Positions 7,453 to 16,182 of a stretch of 64,000 nucleotides of DNA are shown here, one piece after another; the stretch's first letter is position 1; the number at the start of each line of letters is the position of its first letter. The notes under the pieces were generated by a model, which saw nothing but the letters and a program-made list of their open reading frames with translations, was not told where the DNA came from and searched no databases. Origin of the DNA: Pacificispira sp040217575 (GTDB taxonomy: Bacteria; Pseudomonadota; Alphaproteobacteria; UBA8366; Aestuariispiraceae); assembly GCA_040217575.1 (NCBI GenBank), contig JAVJPW010000008.1:1-64000 (forward strand), read 5' to 3'. A program made the position numbers and the translations under genes.

Positions 7453-9354
7453 TTATACTTTCCAGGCTTCGCGCCAGCTTTGCAGCATCAGGATGTTCCA
7501 CAATTCCAGATGCCAGTTGCGCTGACCTTTCAGATGTTCTTCCCAGACCGCGCGGATCGGTTCCGGGTCCAGGAACCCGCCGTCCGCCAGCCGGTCCGAC
7601 GACAAAAGCGCCTGCGCCCAGTCGCGCAAGGGGCCGCGCAACCAGTCGCGCAGCGGCGGTTCGAACCCCTGTTTCGGGCGTTCCGTGATCGACCGCGGCA
7701 CGTGGCGCGCCAGGACCGATTTCAACACCCATTTCCCTTCGCCGTCCCGCAGTTTCATATGTGCCGGCAGGCCCCAGGCAAAGCGGACGATATCATGGTT
7801 CAGCAACGGCGCACGCGTCTCAAGCGATGCGGCCATGCTGGCGCGGTCCACCTTCACCAGCAGATCGTCCGGCAGATAGGTCATGCTGTCCGCCACGGAA
7901 AGCCGCAACAGATCGTCATCCACGTCCGGGCGGCGCGTTCCTTCGACGAAATAGCCGTAACCCGGCGCGGCAATCGGCTGATCGACGATGCGCCAGCGCG
8001 ACATGTACCCTTCGTACAGAAGTTCGATGGACGGTTTCGTGCGGTCCGACATGCGCCGCCAAAGCTTGTCCCCGAACCGGCCGGGCTTCCCCAGGCCCGA
8101 GGATACGAGGTTCAGCGGACCGAACGGCACGAAATTCAGGAAGGATTTCGACATCGGCGGGTCGTTCCGCCATTGCGCCATGGCCTTGCGATAGCGGGGA
8201 TAGCCGCCGAACAATTCGTCCCCCCCGTCGCCGGTCAGCGCGGTCGTGACATGTTCGCGCGTCAGATGGCTCAACAACAGGGTCGGAAGCTGGCTCGGGT
8301 CGGCGAACGGTTCGTCATAGACTTGGGGCATGCGGCTCAACATGCCCAAAGTATCCTGCGACTTTACATAAAGTTCCGTATGGTCGGTGCCCAGATGGTC
8401 GGCCACCGCCTTGGCATGCGGCGCCTCGTCATAGCGCGGTTCGGTAAATCCGATGGTAAAGGTCCGGACCGGCCGCGAAGTCGTCTTCTGCATGATCGCG
8501 ACGATGGTCGCGCTGTCGATCCCGCCGGACAGGAACGCGCCCAACGGCACGTCAGCCAGCATCCGCCGCGTGACGGACCGCATGATCAGGCGTTCCAGTT
8601 CCCGGCTGGCGCTTTCATCCTCGCCTTCGAAAGGGGCTGCCTTTTCCGCCTCTTCGACCGCATTCCAGTAACTGCCCCGTTGCAGTTCCCCTGTTTCGGC
8701 GTTCAGCCGCACCATGCCGCCGGGCGGCAGTTTTTCAATGCCCTGATAGATGCTGGCCGGTCCCGGAATATAGGCATAGCGAACCAGCCCCGCGACGGCG
8801 CGCGCGTCCAGCCGCTTTTCAAAATCGGGATGAGTGGCGATCGCCTTCAGTTCCGAGGCAAAGACGAAACACTTTCCCGCCCAGCCGAAATACAGCGGCT
8901 TTTCCCCCATCCGGTCGCGGGCAAGGGTCAGCGTCCGTTCCTTCGAATCCCAAAGGGCAAAGGCGAACATGCCGTCGAACGCATCCAGTGCCTTTTCCAG
9001 GCCCCAGGTCTGAAAAGCCGCCAGCATGACTTCCGTATCGGACCGGCCGCGCCAGGGGATATCCGCTTCCTGATCCAGCGCCCGGCGCAGTTCCAGGAAA
9101 TTATAGACTTCGCCGTTATAGACGATGGTGTAGCGGCCATCGTGGGACGCCATCGGCTGTGCGCCGTCGGCGCTTAGATCCTGAATTGCCAGGCGCCGGA
9201 AACCCAGGGCAGCGCCTGCGGCGGCGTCGGTCCAGGCACCGTCATCGTCCGGCCCGCGATGCATCATGGAATCGGCCATGGCCGTGACGATCCGCGTCAG
9301 GCCGGCATCGTCGCGCGCCTTCGATCCATCAATGAACCCGGCGATTCCGCACAT
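7453..9354 (-). CDS. asnB: Glutamine-hydrolysing asparagine synthase family protein
   Basis: 633 residues in two domains. An N-terminal class II glutamine amidotransferase starts MCGIAGF, with Cys2 as nucleophile and RRLAIQDLSADGAQPM and YNGEVYNFLELR blocks. The C-terminal ATP-pyrophosphatase synthetase domain has the GAFLSGGIDSATIVAIM PP-loop and a TGDGGDELFGGYPRY block. Paralogues of this length often sit in surface-polysaccharide loci and amidate sugar acids instead of making free asparagine. Here it is the last of a trio with a methyltransferase (4-base gap) and a GT2 glycosyltransferase, all inside the liu operon. It could be the housekeeping enzyme; the neighbours favour a glycan role. 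Confidence 0.85.
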   Translation of the reverse strand: MCGIAGFIDGSKARDDAGLTRIVTAMADSMMHRGPDDDGAWTDAAAGAALGFRRLAIQDLSADGAQPMASHDGRYTIVYNGEVYNFLELRRALDQEADIPWRGRSDTEVMLAAFQTWGLEKALDAFDGMFAFALWDSKERTLTLARDRMGEKPLYFGWAGKCFVFASELKAIATHPDFEKRLDARAVAGLVRYAYIPGPASIYQGIEKLPPGGMVRLNAETGELQRGSYWNAVEEAEKAAPFEGEDESASRELERLIMRSVTRRMLADVPLGAFLSGGIDSATIVAIMQKTTSRPVRTFTIGFTEPRYDEAPHAKAVADHLGTDHTELYVKSQDTLGMLSRMPQVYDEPFADPSQLPTLLLSHLTREHVTTALTGDGGDELFGGYPRYRKAMAQWRNDPPMSKSFLNFVPFGPLNLVSSGLGKPGRFGDKLWRRMSDRTKPSIELLYEGYMSRWRIVDQPIAAPGYGYFVEGTRRPDVDDDLLRLSVADSMTYLPDDLLVKVDRASMAASLETRAPLLNHDIVRFAWGLPAHMKLRDGEGKWVLKSVLARHVPRSITERPKQGFEPPLRDWLRGPLRDWAQALLSSDRLADGGFLDPEPIRAVWEEHLKGQRNWHLELWNILMLQSWREAWKV

Positions 9355-9358
9355 GGCG

Positions 9359-10132
9359 TCAGCGCCCCCGCTTTCGCGCGCGCTTCGCGGCGGACCGGTT
9401 CCATGCCTTGCCGCCCTGTTTCAGCCAACGTCCGAAGGACGGGTTGGCCTGACGCACGGCCTGCGCGAATACGTCCGGATGCACCAGCGACGGCGGCGGA
9501 TTGGGCGACGCTTCCGCCGCGGCCGCCAGACCGGGATTGTCCCGAAGCGCCTGTTCCGACGCGAACAGCAGGATGTTCTGTTTGTACCACCAGCAGACGT
9601 CCGCGTCGTTCCAGACCTTGATGCGCAGGGCATCGACCGCGCGATACCCTTGCGCCGCGAACAGGTCCGCCCAATAGGCGGGCCATTGTTCGTTCACGTG
9701 ATGATGACCGCCCTGATCCGGGATCGCGGCGGAAAACAGCACGACCGGTGCCAACGCGCACAGTTCGGCGACAAATCCGGGCGCGCGATCCGGCGGCAGG
9801 TGTTCCGCCACTTCCAGACTGATCGCAAGGTCGAACGGGTCCGCGCCGCCGGTGTCCAGCGCCTCGTCAATGCGGCAGCGGCGGAAACAGTCGGCATCGA
9901 TCTTCAGCTGCGCCGCGTCCACCCACGGCCCGTCCAGGCCCAGGACACGGTCCGCGCCGGTTTCCGCAATCACCGACAGCCAGGACGCATCCCCGCAACC
10001 GGCATCCACCGCGCTTCGGATCGGGAACCAGTCGCGCAGCATGGGGACGACCCGCCGCGCCGACGGAAGCGCGGTGTTTTCCAGATCGTCATAGAATGCG
10101 TGATCGTAGCCGGGATTGTAGTCGCCGCTCAT
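9359..10132 (-). CDS. Class I SAM-dependent methyltransferase
   Basis: 257 residues. Motif I is seen in AVDAGCGDASWLSVIAE near residue 40, an acidic ribose-binding residue in GLDGPWVD, and a late DLAISLEVAEHLPPD block typical of the Methyltransf_23 group. The C-terminus is basic (KRARKRGR). The family includes enzymes acting on sugars, lipids and proteins, and the substrate cannot be read from sequence. The position between a glycosyltransferase and an asparagine synthase-like protein suggests a methyl group on a surface glycan (inference). Gap of 16 bases to the GT gene before it and 4 bases to asnB after it. Confidence 0.85.
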   Translation of the reverse strand: MSGDYNPGYDHAFYDDLENTALPSARRVVPMLRDWFPIRSAVDAGCGDASWLSVIAETGADRVLGLDGPWVDAAQLKIDADCFRRCRIDEALDTGGADPFDLAISLEVAEHLPPDRAPGFVAELCALAPVVLFSAAIPDQGGHHHVNEQWPAYWADLFAAQGYRAVDALRIKVWNDADVCWWYKQNILLFASEQALRDNPGLAAAAEASPNPPPSLVHPDVFAQAVRQANPSFGRWLKQGGKAWNRSAAKRARKRGR

Positions 10133-10148
10133 TCCGCGAATTGACCTT

Positions 10149-11102
10149 TCATGATGTGCCCTGTCCCATCCCGGCGGTCACAGCGCGCGGGTCGGCGGTA
10201 TCGAAAATTCTGGCGCATTTGGCAACGAACTTGTCATGCCCGCCCAGAATGGGAAGCCAGGCCAGCGCCTGCCGCCAGAAGACGGGACTGGTCGGCCAGA
10301 AGACGCCGTCCACGCGGCGATGGTATTTCCAGGCGCGATAGGCCATGCGCCGGGCGGCCGCCTGTTTGAAGGACCAGGGCAGGTCCGGATGGTCGGACAG
10401 GAACAGTTCCACCGCCCGTGTGACACGCTGCAGCTGGCGCGCTTCGTTGTTTGAAAGGCGCGACCCAACCTGTTCCGGCAGGAACGCCACCGTCCGGTCC
10501 AGTTCCAGGAAATCCCACTGCCGCGCCAGACGCATGGTCAGGGCATATTCCTGTGAATGGACGACCCGTTCGTCGCAACCGCCGACGGCACGCAACGCCT
10601 CTGTCCGGGCCAGGAACTGCGTCGGGTTGAACAGCGACCGGAAGGTCGCGGCCTTCAGCGGGCGTTCATGGCGCGTTACGGTGGGGGCCGGTAAATCCCC
10701 GTCCAGGTCCAAGTCCGCGGCGTTCCGGAACACAGCCTTCTGACCGAAGGCAAGGCACGCCCGGTCGTCGTCGATCAACGCATCCAACAGGACGCGCGTT
10801 GTATCCGCATGCAGCAGGTCGTCCGCATCGACGAATTTCACGAACGGCAGCGCCGCCAGCGCGATTCCGCGGTTCGTCGCCGCCGCCGACCCGGCGTTCG
10901 GCTGGCTTTCGATCACACAATCGGGCCAGCCCGCCGTCACTTCCTTCAGGATTTCCAGCGACCGGTCCGTCGACCCGTCATCGACAAAGACATACTGGCG
11001 GTCGAATTCGCCCCGCTGTGCCCGGATGCGATTCAGGACATCGGGCAGCCAATCCGCCTTGTTGAAGACGGGTACGACGAAACTGACGCCGCGTCCGGTC
11101 AT
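10149..11102 (-). CDS. Family 2 glycosyltransferase
   Basis: 317 residues with a GT-A fold. FVVPVFNKADWLPDVLN opens the nucleotide-binding domain, FVDDGSTDRSLEIL follows, then NAGSAAATNRGIALA and the metal-binding FVDADDLL (DxD-type) near residue 95. No membrane anchor is seen. The C-terminal third holds basic amphipathic helices. ATG 11102 shares bases with the stop of the upstream gene (TGATG); a GTG directly before it is in frame but unnecessary. Donor and acceptor sugars are unknown. With the next two genes it forms a glycan-type trio placed within a catabolic operon. Confidence 0.87.
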   Translation of the reverse strand: MTGRGVSFVVPVFNKADWLPDVLNRIRAQRGEFDRQYVFVDDGSTDRSLEILKEVTAGWPDCVIESQPNAGSAAATNRGIALAALPFVKFVDADDLLHADTTRVLLDALIDDDRACLAFGQKAVFRNAADLDLDGDLPAPTVTRHERPLKAATFRSLFNPTQFLARTEALRAVGGCDERVVHSQEYALTMRLARQWDFLELDRTVAFLPEQVGSRLSNNEARQLQRVTRAVELFLSDHPDLPWSFKQAAARRMAYRAWKYHRRVDGVFWPTSPVFWRQALAWLPILGGHDKFVAKCARIFDTADPRAVTAGMGQGTS

Positions 11103-11704
11103 CACCAGCCGCCTTTTTCCAGCCAGGCATCCACCATCGAAAGGCGGTCCGCGCCCCAGAACGGTTCGTCACCGACAAGGATAAAGGGCGACCCGAAGAC
11201 GCCGCGGTCAATCGCCGCCTGTGTCTTGTCCTTCAGGGCTTGGCGCATGTCCTGGCTTTTCACCGCCGCCGCAGCGCCGTCCGGGTCCAGTCCGACCGAA
11301 GCCGCTGCCTCCAGAACAATGTCCAGTTCCCCCAGGTCCCTGCCGTCCGCAAAACAGATCCGGTAGAGCGCATGGATGAGCGGCACCGCCTTTTCCGGAT
11401 GGGCGGTCTGCGCCCACAGGGTCGCGCGCGCCGCATTGACGGTGAAAATCGGAAAGGTCGGCGGCCATCGGAACGGCACCGAATGGAACCGGGCGCTGCG
11501 TTCGATGTCGTGCTTCGAATACGGGCCCTTCATCGGATAGGACACCAGGGACTGTGTCCCTTCCTGTTTGAAGACCGCGCCCAGAAGGAACGGGTGCCAG
11601 TTGATGGATACGCCGTGCCTTTGCGCAAGCGCTTCCACCTTTTCCGACGCGATATAGCCGTAAGGGGATGAATATTCGAAATAGAAATCGATACTGTCGG
11701 TCAT
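11102..11704 (-). CDS. 2-hydroxychromene-2-carboxylate isomerase-like DsbA-fold protein
   Basis: 200 residues starting MTDSIDFYFEYSSPYGYIA. This is the HCCA isomerase/GST-kappa type DsbA fold, in which a serine (S12 or S13) replaces the thioredoxin CxxC pair. FGSPFILVGDEPFWGADR near the C-terminus is the cis-proline/glutathione-binding region of the family. Members isomerise aromatic ring-cleavage intermediates with glutathione, but many have unknown substrates. It follows the halohydrin-dehalogenase-like SDR by 11 bases, and a glutathione-using enzyme next to an epoxide/halohydrin-type enzyme may be meaningful. Start set at ATG 11704 by family match. Confidence 0.85.
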   Translation of the reverse strand: MTDSIDFYFEYSSPYGYIASEKVEALAQRHGVSINWHPFLLGAVFKQEGTQSLVSYPMKGPYSKHDIERSARFHSVPFRWPPTFPIFTVNAARATLWAQTAHPEKAVPLIHALYRICFADGRDLGELDIVLEAAASVGLDPDGAAAAVKSQDMRQALKDKTQAAIDRGVFGSPFILVGDEPFWGADRLSMVDAWLEKGGW

Positions 11705-11715
11705 GGCCGTCCTCT

Positions 11716-12453
11716 TTACGCCCAGCCGCCGGCGACCGGCACGCAATGCCCGGTCACAAAGCCGGCGTTCCGTGAAAGCAGATAGGTAAAGACGCTGGAA
11801 ACCTCTTCCGGTTCACCGAAACGGCCCATCGGGATCTGCGATTCGATCTTGGCGCGCATATCCTCGTTCGCCAGAAGCTCGTCGGGGAAATAGGTCGGGT
11901 TTTTCGCGAAATTGGGGCCGACCGCGTTCACCGTGATTCCGGTTTTCGCCAATTCCCGCCCCAGGGACAGGACCATCGCATTCTGGGCGCCGCGGGCGGT
12001 CACATACATGCCGTAGTTGGAAAGGCCGCGAAACGGAACGGCGGAACTGGCAACGACAATGCGCCCGTAACCCGTCTGTTTCATATGCCGCACGGCGGCG
12101 CCGATCAGCCGGAACGGTTCCACGACCATCGCTTCCAGGCCGTTGCGCATGTCCTGCGGGTCGGCGTCTTCGACCTTTGCCCGGATTGCCGGGAAACCGT
12201 CGTTCGCGACCAGCCCGTCCAGACGCCCCTGACCGGACAGGACTTCCCGGATCAGGTCGTCCGGATCTTCGGTCCCGACGCCAATGGCACCGGCATGCGC
12301 CCCTTCAAACGCCTCACGTTCGGCGAAATCGTGAAACTTCTCATCCTGGGCGATGACGGTCGCGCCTTCCCGCAGACAGGCATCGGTGACCGCGCCACCG
12401 ACGAATTCGGTCGCGTGCACGATCAGGATGACATTCCCGTCCAGCAGCCCCAT
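11716..12453 (-). CDS. SDR-fold protein with halohydrin dehalogenase signature
   Basis: 245 residues with the overall SDR fold but not a normal oxidoreductase. The TGxxxGxG cofactor loop is absent (IVHATEFVGG instead), NNAG is replaced by AND (83-85), and the catalytic set is S137-Y150-R154 with arginine where SDRs have lysine. S-x12-Y-x3-R, the aromatic F17-x-G19 of the nucleophile pocket, GPNF (179-182) and a TYFP block are all features described for halohydrin dehalogenases such as HheC. One signature residue differs: the Thr of T-x4-F-x-G is V12 here. It probably makes or opens epoxides, or is a related lyase, and does not bind NAD(P)H. Fourteen bases from the preceding acyl-CoA dehydrogenase gene. 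Confidence 0.75.
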   Translation of the reverse strand: MGLLDGNVILIVHATEFVGGAVTDACLREGATVIAQDEKFHDFAEREAFEGAHAGAIGVGTEDPDDLIREVLSGQGRLDGLVANDGFPAIRAKVEDADPQDMRNGLEAMVVEPFRLIGAAVRHMKQTGYGRIVVASSAVPFRGLSNYGMYVTARGAQNAMVLSLGRELAKTGITVNAVGPNFAKNPTYFPDELLANEDMRAKIESQIPMGRFGEPEEVSSVFTYLLSRNAGFVTGHCVPVAGGWA

Positions 12454-12467
12454 TTTCGTGGTTACCC

Positions 12468-13601
12468 TTACGCCGCCAGCGAACGCGCAATCAGCATACG
12501 CTGAATGTCGCTGGTCCCTTCATAGATTTTGGTGACCCGCACATCACGGGCCAGCTGTTCGATCGGATAGTCCTTCATATATCCGTTGCCGCCAAAGGTC
12601 TGCAGCGCGTCGGACACGACCACTTCCGCCGTTTCCGTGGCGAACAGCTTTGCCATCGATGCTTCGGTCAGACACGGAATGCCCGCATCCTTCAGCGCCG
12701 CGGCATGCAGGATCAGCTGGCGCGTCGCCTCCAGCTTGGCGGCCGCATCCGCCAGACGGAAACCCACCGCCTGGTGATTCAGGATCGGTTCGCCCATCGA
12801 TGTGCGTTCCTTTGCATAGGCAACGGCATGGTCCAGCGCCGCGCGCGCGATGCCCAACGCCTGGGCGGCGATGCCGATGCGGCCGCCTTCCAGGTTGGAC
12901 AGCGCGATCTTGTAGCCCTGGCCTTCTTCGCCCAGCATCATTTCCGGTGCCAGTTCGACCCCTTCGAACCGCAGCGCACAGGTGTCGGACGCGTTCAGCC
13001 CCATCTTCTTTTCGATACGTTCGACGATGTAACCTTCGCTGTCGGTCGGCACCAGAAAGGCTGAAATTCCGCGCTTGCCCGCATCCGGGTCCGTCACCGC
13101 AAAGACGATGGCCACACCCGCGGTCGACCCGTTGGTGATGAACTGCTTCGCCCCGTCCAGAACCCATTTGTTCCCGTCCTTGCGCGCCCGGGTCTTGATG
13201 TTGGACGCGTCGGACCCGGCCTGCGGTTCCGTCAGGCAGAAACAGCCGATAACTTCCCCCCGTGCCATGGGTTTCAGGTATTCCTGTTTCTGTTCTTCGG
13301 TGCCGTAGCGATAGATCGGCATGCAGCCGACGGAATTATGCACGCTCATGATCGCCGAAACGGACCCGTCCCCGGCGGCGATTTCCTCCAGCGCCAGCGC
13401 ATAGGATACGGCATCGGTCCCCGCGCCGTCATAGTCCGGCGGCACCATCATGCCCATCAGACCAAGCGCCGCCATTTCTTCGATCGCTTCTTTCGGATAG
13501 CGTGCCTCGCGATCCCATTCGGGGGAGTTCGGCAACAGCCGTTCCTGCGCGAACTGGCGGGCCATGTCGCGGATCATGGTCTGTTCTTCAGTCGGGATCA
13601 T
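12468..13601 (-). CDS. Short-chain acyl-CoA dehydrogenase
   Basis: Flavoenzyme of 377 residues that makes 2-enoyl-CoA and passes electrons to ETF. All family blocks are present: helical N-domain, CFCLTEPQAGSDASN FAD site, KQFITNGSTAG, FGGNGYMKDYPIEQ dimer/FAD motif, and the catalytic base E361 in IYEGTSDIQ. The C-terminal glutamate places it with butyryl/short-chain acyl-CoA dehydrogenases rather than isovaleryl-CoA dehydrogenase, whose base lies earlier. The operon already has liuA, so this second enzyme may take a different branched or short acyl-CoA. Exact substrate unknown. Confidence 0.92.
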   Translation of the reverse strand: MIPTEEQTMIRDMARQFAQERLLPNSPEWDREARYPKEAIEEMAALGLMGMMVPPDYDGAGTDAVSYALALEEIAAGDGSVSAIMSVHNSVGCMPIYRYGTEEQKQEYLKPMARGEVIGCFCLTEPQAGSDASNIKTRARKDGNKWVLDGAKQFITNGSTAGVAIVFAVTDPDAGKRGISAFLVPTDSEGYIVERIEKKMGLNASDTCALRFEGVELAPEMMLGEEGQGYKIALSNLEGGRIGIAAQALGIARAALDHAVAYAKERTSMGEPILNHQAVGFRLADAAAKLEATRQLILHAAALKDAGIPCLTEASMAKLFATETAEVVVSDALQTFGGNGYMKDYPIEQLARDVRVTKIYEGTSDIQRMLIARSLAA

Positions 13602-13653
13602 CGCTTGTTTCCTCGTGTTTTCTGTTTTCGGCGCCGGCGCACCCGAATTGCAC

Positions 13654-14292
13654 CTATTCCGGAACGCGTTCTATGGCCTTGAACTGGCCGGTGCGGGGAT
13701 CATGGGCCAGAAGATTTCCGGTCGAGATATCGAACCACCATCCGTGCAGGGTCAGATTTCCATCTTCCACGCGTTTCATGATCCAGGGGAAGCTTTTCAG
13801 ATTTTTGATGGAAAGCTTGATCGTCGCCATTTCCACAGCCGCGCCCGATTCCGGATCGTCGGCGTCGTGAACCGCGCACGCTTCAGCCGCCAGCGCCATC
13901 CAGGGACCGATGAATTCGCGGTCCAGTTCGACCGCGCCGCTCTGCACCTCGCGCATCGCCATGATGCCGCCGCACATATGATGGCCCAGGACGACAATGT
14001 CCGTCACGCCCAGATCGCGCACCGCATATTCGATGGCCGACGACGTCCCGTGATGCGCATCGTCCGGCTGATAGGGCGGAACCAGGGCCGCCACGTTGCG
14101 CACAACGAAAATTTCACCCGGGTCCGCATTGAACAGGATCGCCGGGTCGACGCGGCTGTCGGAACAGGCGATGACCAGGACTTCCGGCTTCTGTCCTTCC
14201 TCGGCCAGACGGCGGGTCAATTCAGCCCGTTTTTCGTGATACAGCGCGCGGTAACTGCGGTATCCCGCCAGGATACGGTTGATCGGATTCAC
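13654..14292 (-). CDS. Beta-class carbonic anhydrase
   Basis: Interconverts CO2 and bicarbonate. In the 212-residue protein the zinc ligands are C43, H104 and C107 (ACSDSR and GHHMCGG), with the D45/R47 dyad next to the first cysteine. VVRNVAALVPPYQPDD and a SAIEYAV block are typical. No signal peptide, so cytosolic. It is translationally coupled to the SDR before it (ATGA overlap) and sits inside the liu operon. Methylcrotonyl-CoA carboxylase consumes bicarbonate, so local bicarbonate supply is a reasonable role (inference). Confidence 0.93.
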   Translation of the reverse strand: MNPINRILAGYRSYRALYHEKRAELTRRLAEEGQKPEVLVIACSDSRVDPAILFNADPGEIFVVRNVAALVPPYQPDDAHHGTSSAIEYAVRDLGVTDIVVLGHHMCGGIMAMREVQSGAVELDREFIGPWMALAAEACAVHDADDPESGAAVEMATIKLSIKNLKSFPWIMKRVEDGNLTLHGWWFDISTGNLLAHDPRTGQFKAIERVPE

Positions 14293-14951
14293 CAGGGAAA
14301 CTCCTTGCCATCATAATTCATGAAAGATCCGGACTGCGCATCGCTCAGCCCGTCCACGACCGACTTCATGCCGCCCGCGGACGTATCTGTGTCGATATCC
14401 GCCGACGGGCCGCCCATGTCGGTCCGGACCCAGCCCGGATGCAACAGGACCGTCTTGCCGCCGCGACCGCCGACTTCCTGATTAAGAAGAGCCACCGCCA
14501 TGTTCAGCGCCGTCTTCGACGACCGGTAGGCATAGGCCCCGCTGCCGACAAGGGCGACCGACCCCATCTTGCTGGACGTGAAGGCCATTTTGCGTTCGTC
14601 GGATGCCAGGACATTGTTCATCAGCGCGCGCGCCAGCATGATCGGCGCGATCGTGTTCACGCGAAACGTCTCTTCCCACGCATCGGCGTTCAACTGCGAA
14701 AGCGGGACATTCTTGTCCAGATAGACGCCGGCATTGTTCCAAAGGACATCGATCGGCCGACCCGACAGCGTGTTCGCCACCGCATCGATGCTTTCCGCAT
14801 CCGTAACATCCAACGGCAGTGCGTCCCCCGGACCGTCATAGGCGTCCGGGCTGCGAACGGCGGCAATGACGTCCCAGCCGTCTTCGGCATACAGTTCCGC
14901 CAGCCGTTTTCCGATACCGCGATTGGCACCCGTCAGAAGTAATGTCGGCAT
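14289..14951 (-). CDS. SDR family oxidoreductase
   Basis: A classical short-chain dehydrogenase of 220 residues: TGANRGIG cofactor loop at residues 7-14, LDVTD acidic turn, NNAGVY, and YRSSK as the Tyr-Lys pair, with a preceding serine in AFTSSKMGSV. It belongs to the short C-factor (CsgA)-like subgroup. In contrast to the SDR at 11716-12453 it keeps every dehydrogenase residue, which makes a good internal control for that unusual protein. Substrate unknown; the position next to the thiolase suggests a 3-hydroxyacyl or ketone substrate (weak inference). Confidence 0.88.
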   Translation of the reverse strand: MPTLLLTGANRGIGKRLAELYAEDGWDVIAAVRSPDAYDGPGDALPLDVTDAESIDAVANTLSGRPIDVLWNNAGVYLDKNVPLSQLNADAWEETFRVNTIAPIMLARALMNNVLASDERKMAFTSSKMGSVALVGSGAYAYRSSKTALNMAVALLNQEVGGRGGKTVLLHPGWVRTDMGGPSADIDTDTSAGGMKSVVDGLSDAQSGSFMNYDGKEFPW

Positions 14952-14972
14952 GTTCCTCCGTCCCCAAGGCGT

Positions 14973-16163
14973 TTAATGAATTCGCTTCACGGCCATGGCC
15001 GTGGCCTCCCCGCCACCGATGCACAGCGACGCGACGCCGGTCTGCATATCATATTTTTTCAGGGCGTTAAGCAGCGTTACCAGAATGCGCGCACCCGACG
15101 CGCCGATCGGATGGCCCAACGCACAGGCGCCGCCATGCACGTTCACCTTGTCATGCGGCAGGTCCAGGTCCCGCATCGCCGCCATCGCGACGACGGCGAA
15201 AGCCTCGTTCACTTCGAACAGGTCGACGGAACCCGCATCCCAACCCGCCTTTTCCAGGCATTTCCGGATCGCGTCGACCGGGGCCGTCGTGAACCAGGCC
15301 GGCGCCTGCGCATGGGTCGCATGGGCGACGATTTCGGCAATCGGGGTCAGGCCGCGCCGTTCGGCTTCCGACCGTTTCATCAGGACCAGCGCCGCCGCGC
15401 CGTCGGAAATGGACGACGAGTTCGCGGGCGTCACCGTGCCGTCCTTGGCAAAGGCCGGTTTCAGGGTCGGAATCTTGTCCGGGTTTGCGGTGCGGGGCTG
15501 TTCATCTTCCGTCACCGCGACCTCCCCCTTCCGGGTCTTGACCGTTGCCGGCACGATTTCGTCGGCGAACGTGCCGTCCGTCTGTGCCTTCCTGGCGCGG
15601 GACAGGCTTTCGATGGCATAATTGTCCTGTGCCTCCCGGGTGAACTGGTAATGGGTCGCGGTATCCTCGGCAAAAGTTCCCATCAGCCGCCCCCGGTCAT
15701 AGGCGTCTTCCAGACCGTCCAGAAACATGTGGTCGACCACCTGACCGTGGCCCAGGCGCATGCCGCCCCGCGCCTTCGGCAGCAGATAGGGGGCATTCGT
15801 CATGCTCTCCATCCCGCCGGAGACCATGATGTCCGCCGCGCCCGCCGTAATCAGGTCATGGGCCAGCATCGTCGCCTTCATGCCGGACCCGCACATCTTG
15901 TTGATGGTCGTGCAACCTGTCCCGTCCGGAATACCGGCGCCCAGCGACGCCTGCCGCGCCGGGGCCTGCCCCTGACCGGCCGGCAGGACATTGCCGAAGA
16001 TAACCTCTTCAATGTCGTCGCCCTTAAGCCCGGCGCGCTCCAGCGCGCCCCTGATCGCCGTCGCGCCCAGTTGGGCGGCGGTCGCGTCCTTCAGGTCGCC
16101 CTGAAAGCCGCCCATGGGCGTCCGGGCGGCAGAGACGATGACGATTGGGTCCGATGCAGTCAT
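14973..16163 (-). CDS. Acetyl-CoA C-acetyltransferase (thiolase)
   Basis: 396-residue thiolase with the acyl-accepting cysteine in INKMCGSGMKA (about residue 90), NEAFAVVAMA, the histidine in HGGACALGHPIGASGAR and the late proton-relay cysteine in ASLCIGGGEA. Biosynthetic-type length, so probably acetoacetyl-CoA/2 acetyl-CoA. In the leucine pathway it would cleave acetoacetyl-CoA made from the HMG-CoA lyase product. It lies 19 bases after liuA and 21 bases before the SDR, all on one strand. Confidence 0.94.
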   Translation of the reverse strand: MTASDPIVIVSAARTPMGGFQGDLKDATAAQLGATAIRGALERAGLKGDDIEEVIFGNVLPAGQGQAPARQASLGAGIPDGTGCTTINKMCGSGMKATMLAHDLITAGAADIMVSGGMESMTNAPYLLPKARGGMRLGHGQVVDHMFLDGLEDAYDRGRLMGTFAEDTATHYQFTREAQDNYAIESLSRARKAQTDGTFADEIVPATVKTRKGEVAVTEDEQPRTANPDKIPTLKPAFAKDGTVTPANSSSISDGAAALVLMKRSEAERRGLTPIAEIVAHATHAQAPAWFTTAPVDAIRKCLEKAGWDAGSVDLFEVNEAFAVVAMAAMRDLDLPHDKVNVHGGACALGHPIGASGARILVTLLNALKKYDMQTGVASLCIGGGEATAMAVKRIH

Positions 16164-16182
16164 TTCCTTTTATCCTTCCAGA

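Noticed and set aside
6367..9177. A 936-codon plus-strand frame opposite liuB and asnB
   Set aside because: Arg/His/Gln-rich composition typical of antisense frames in GC-rich DNA, fully shadowed by two well-identified genes.
14289..14951. Second candidate halohydrin dehalogenase
   Set aside because: It has an intact TGANRGIG loop, NNAG and Y-x3-K, so it is a normal SDR.
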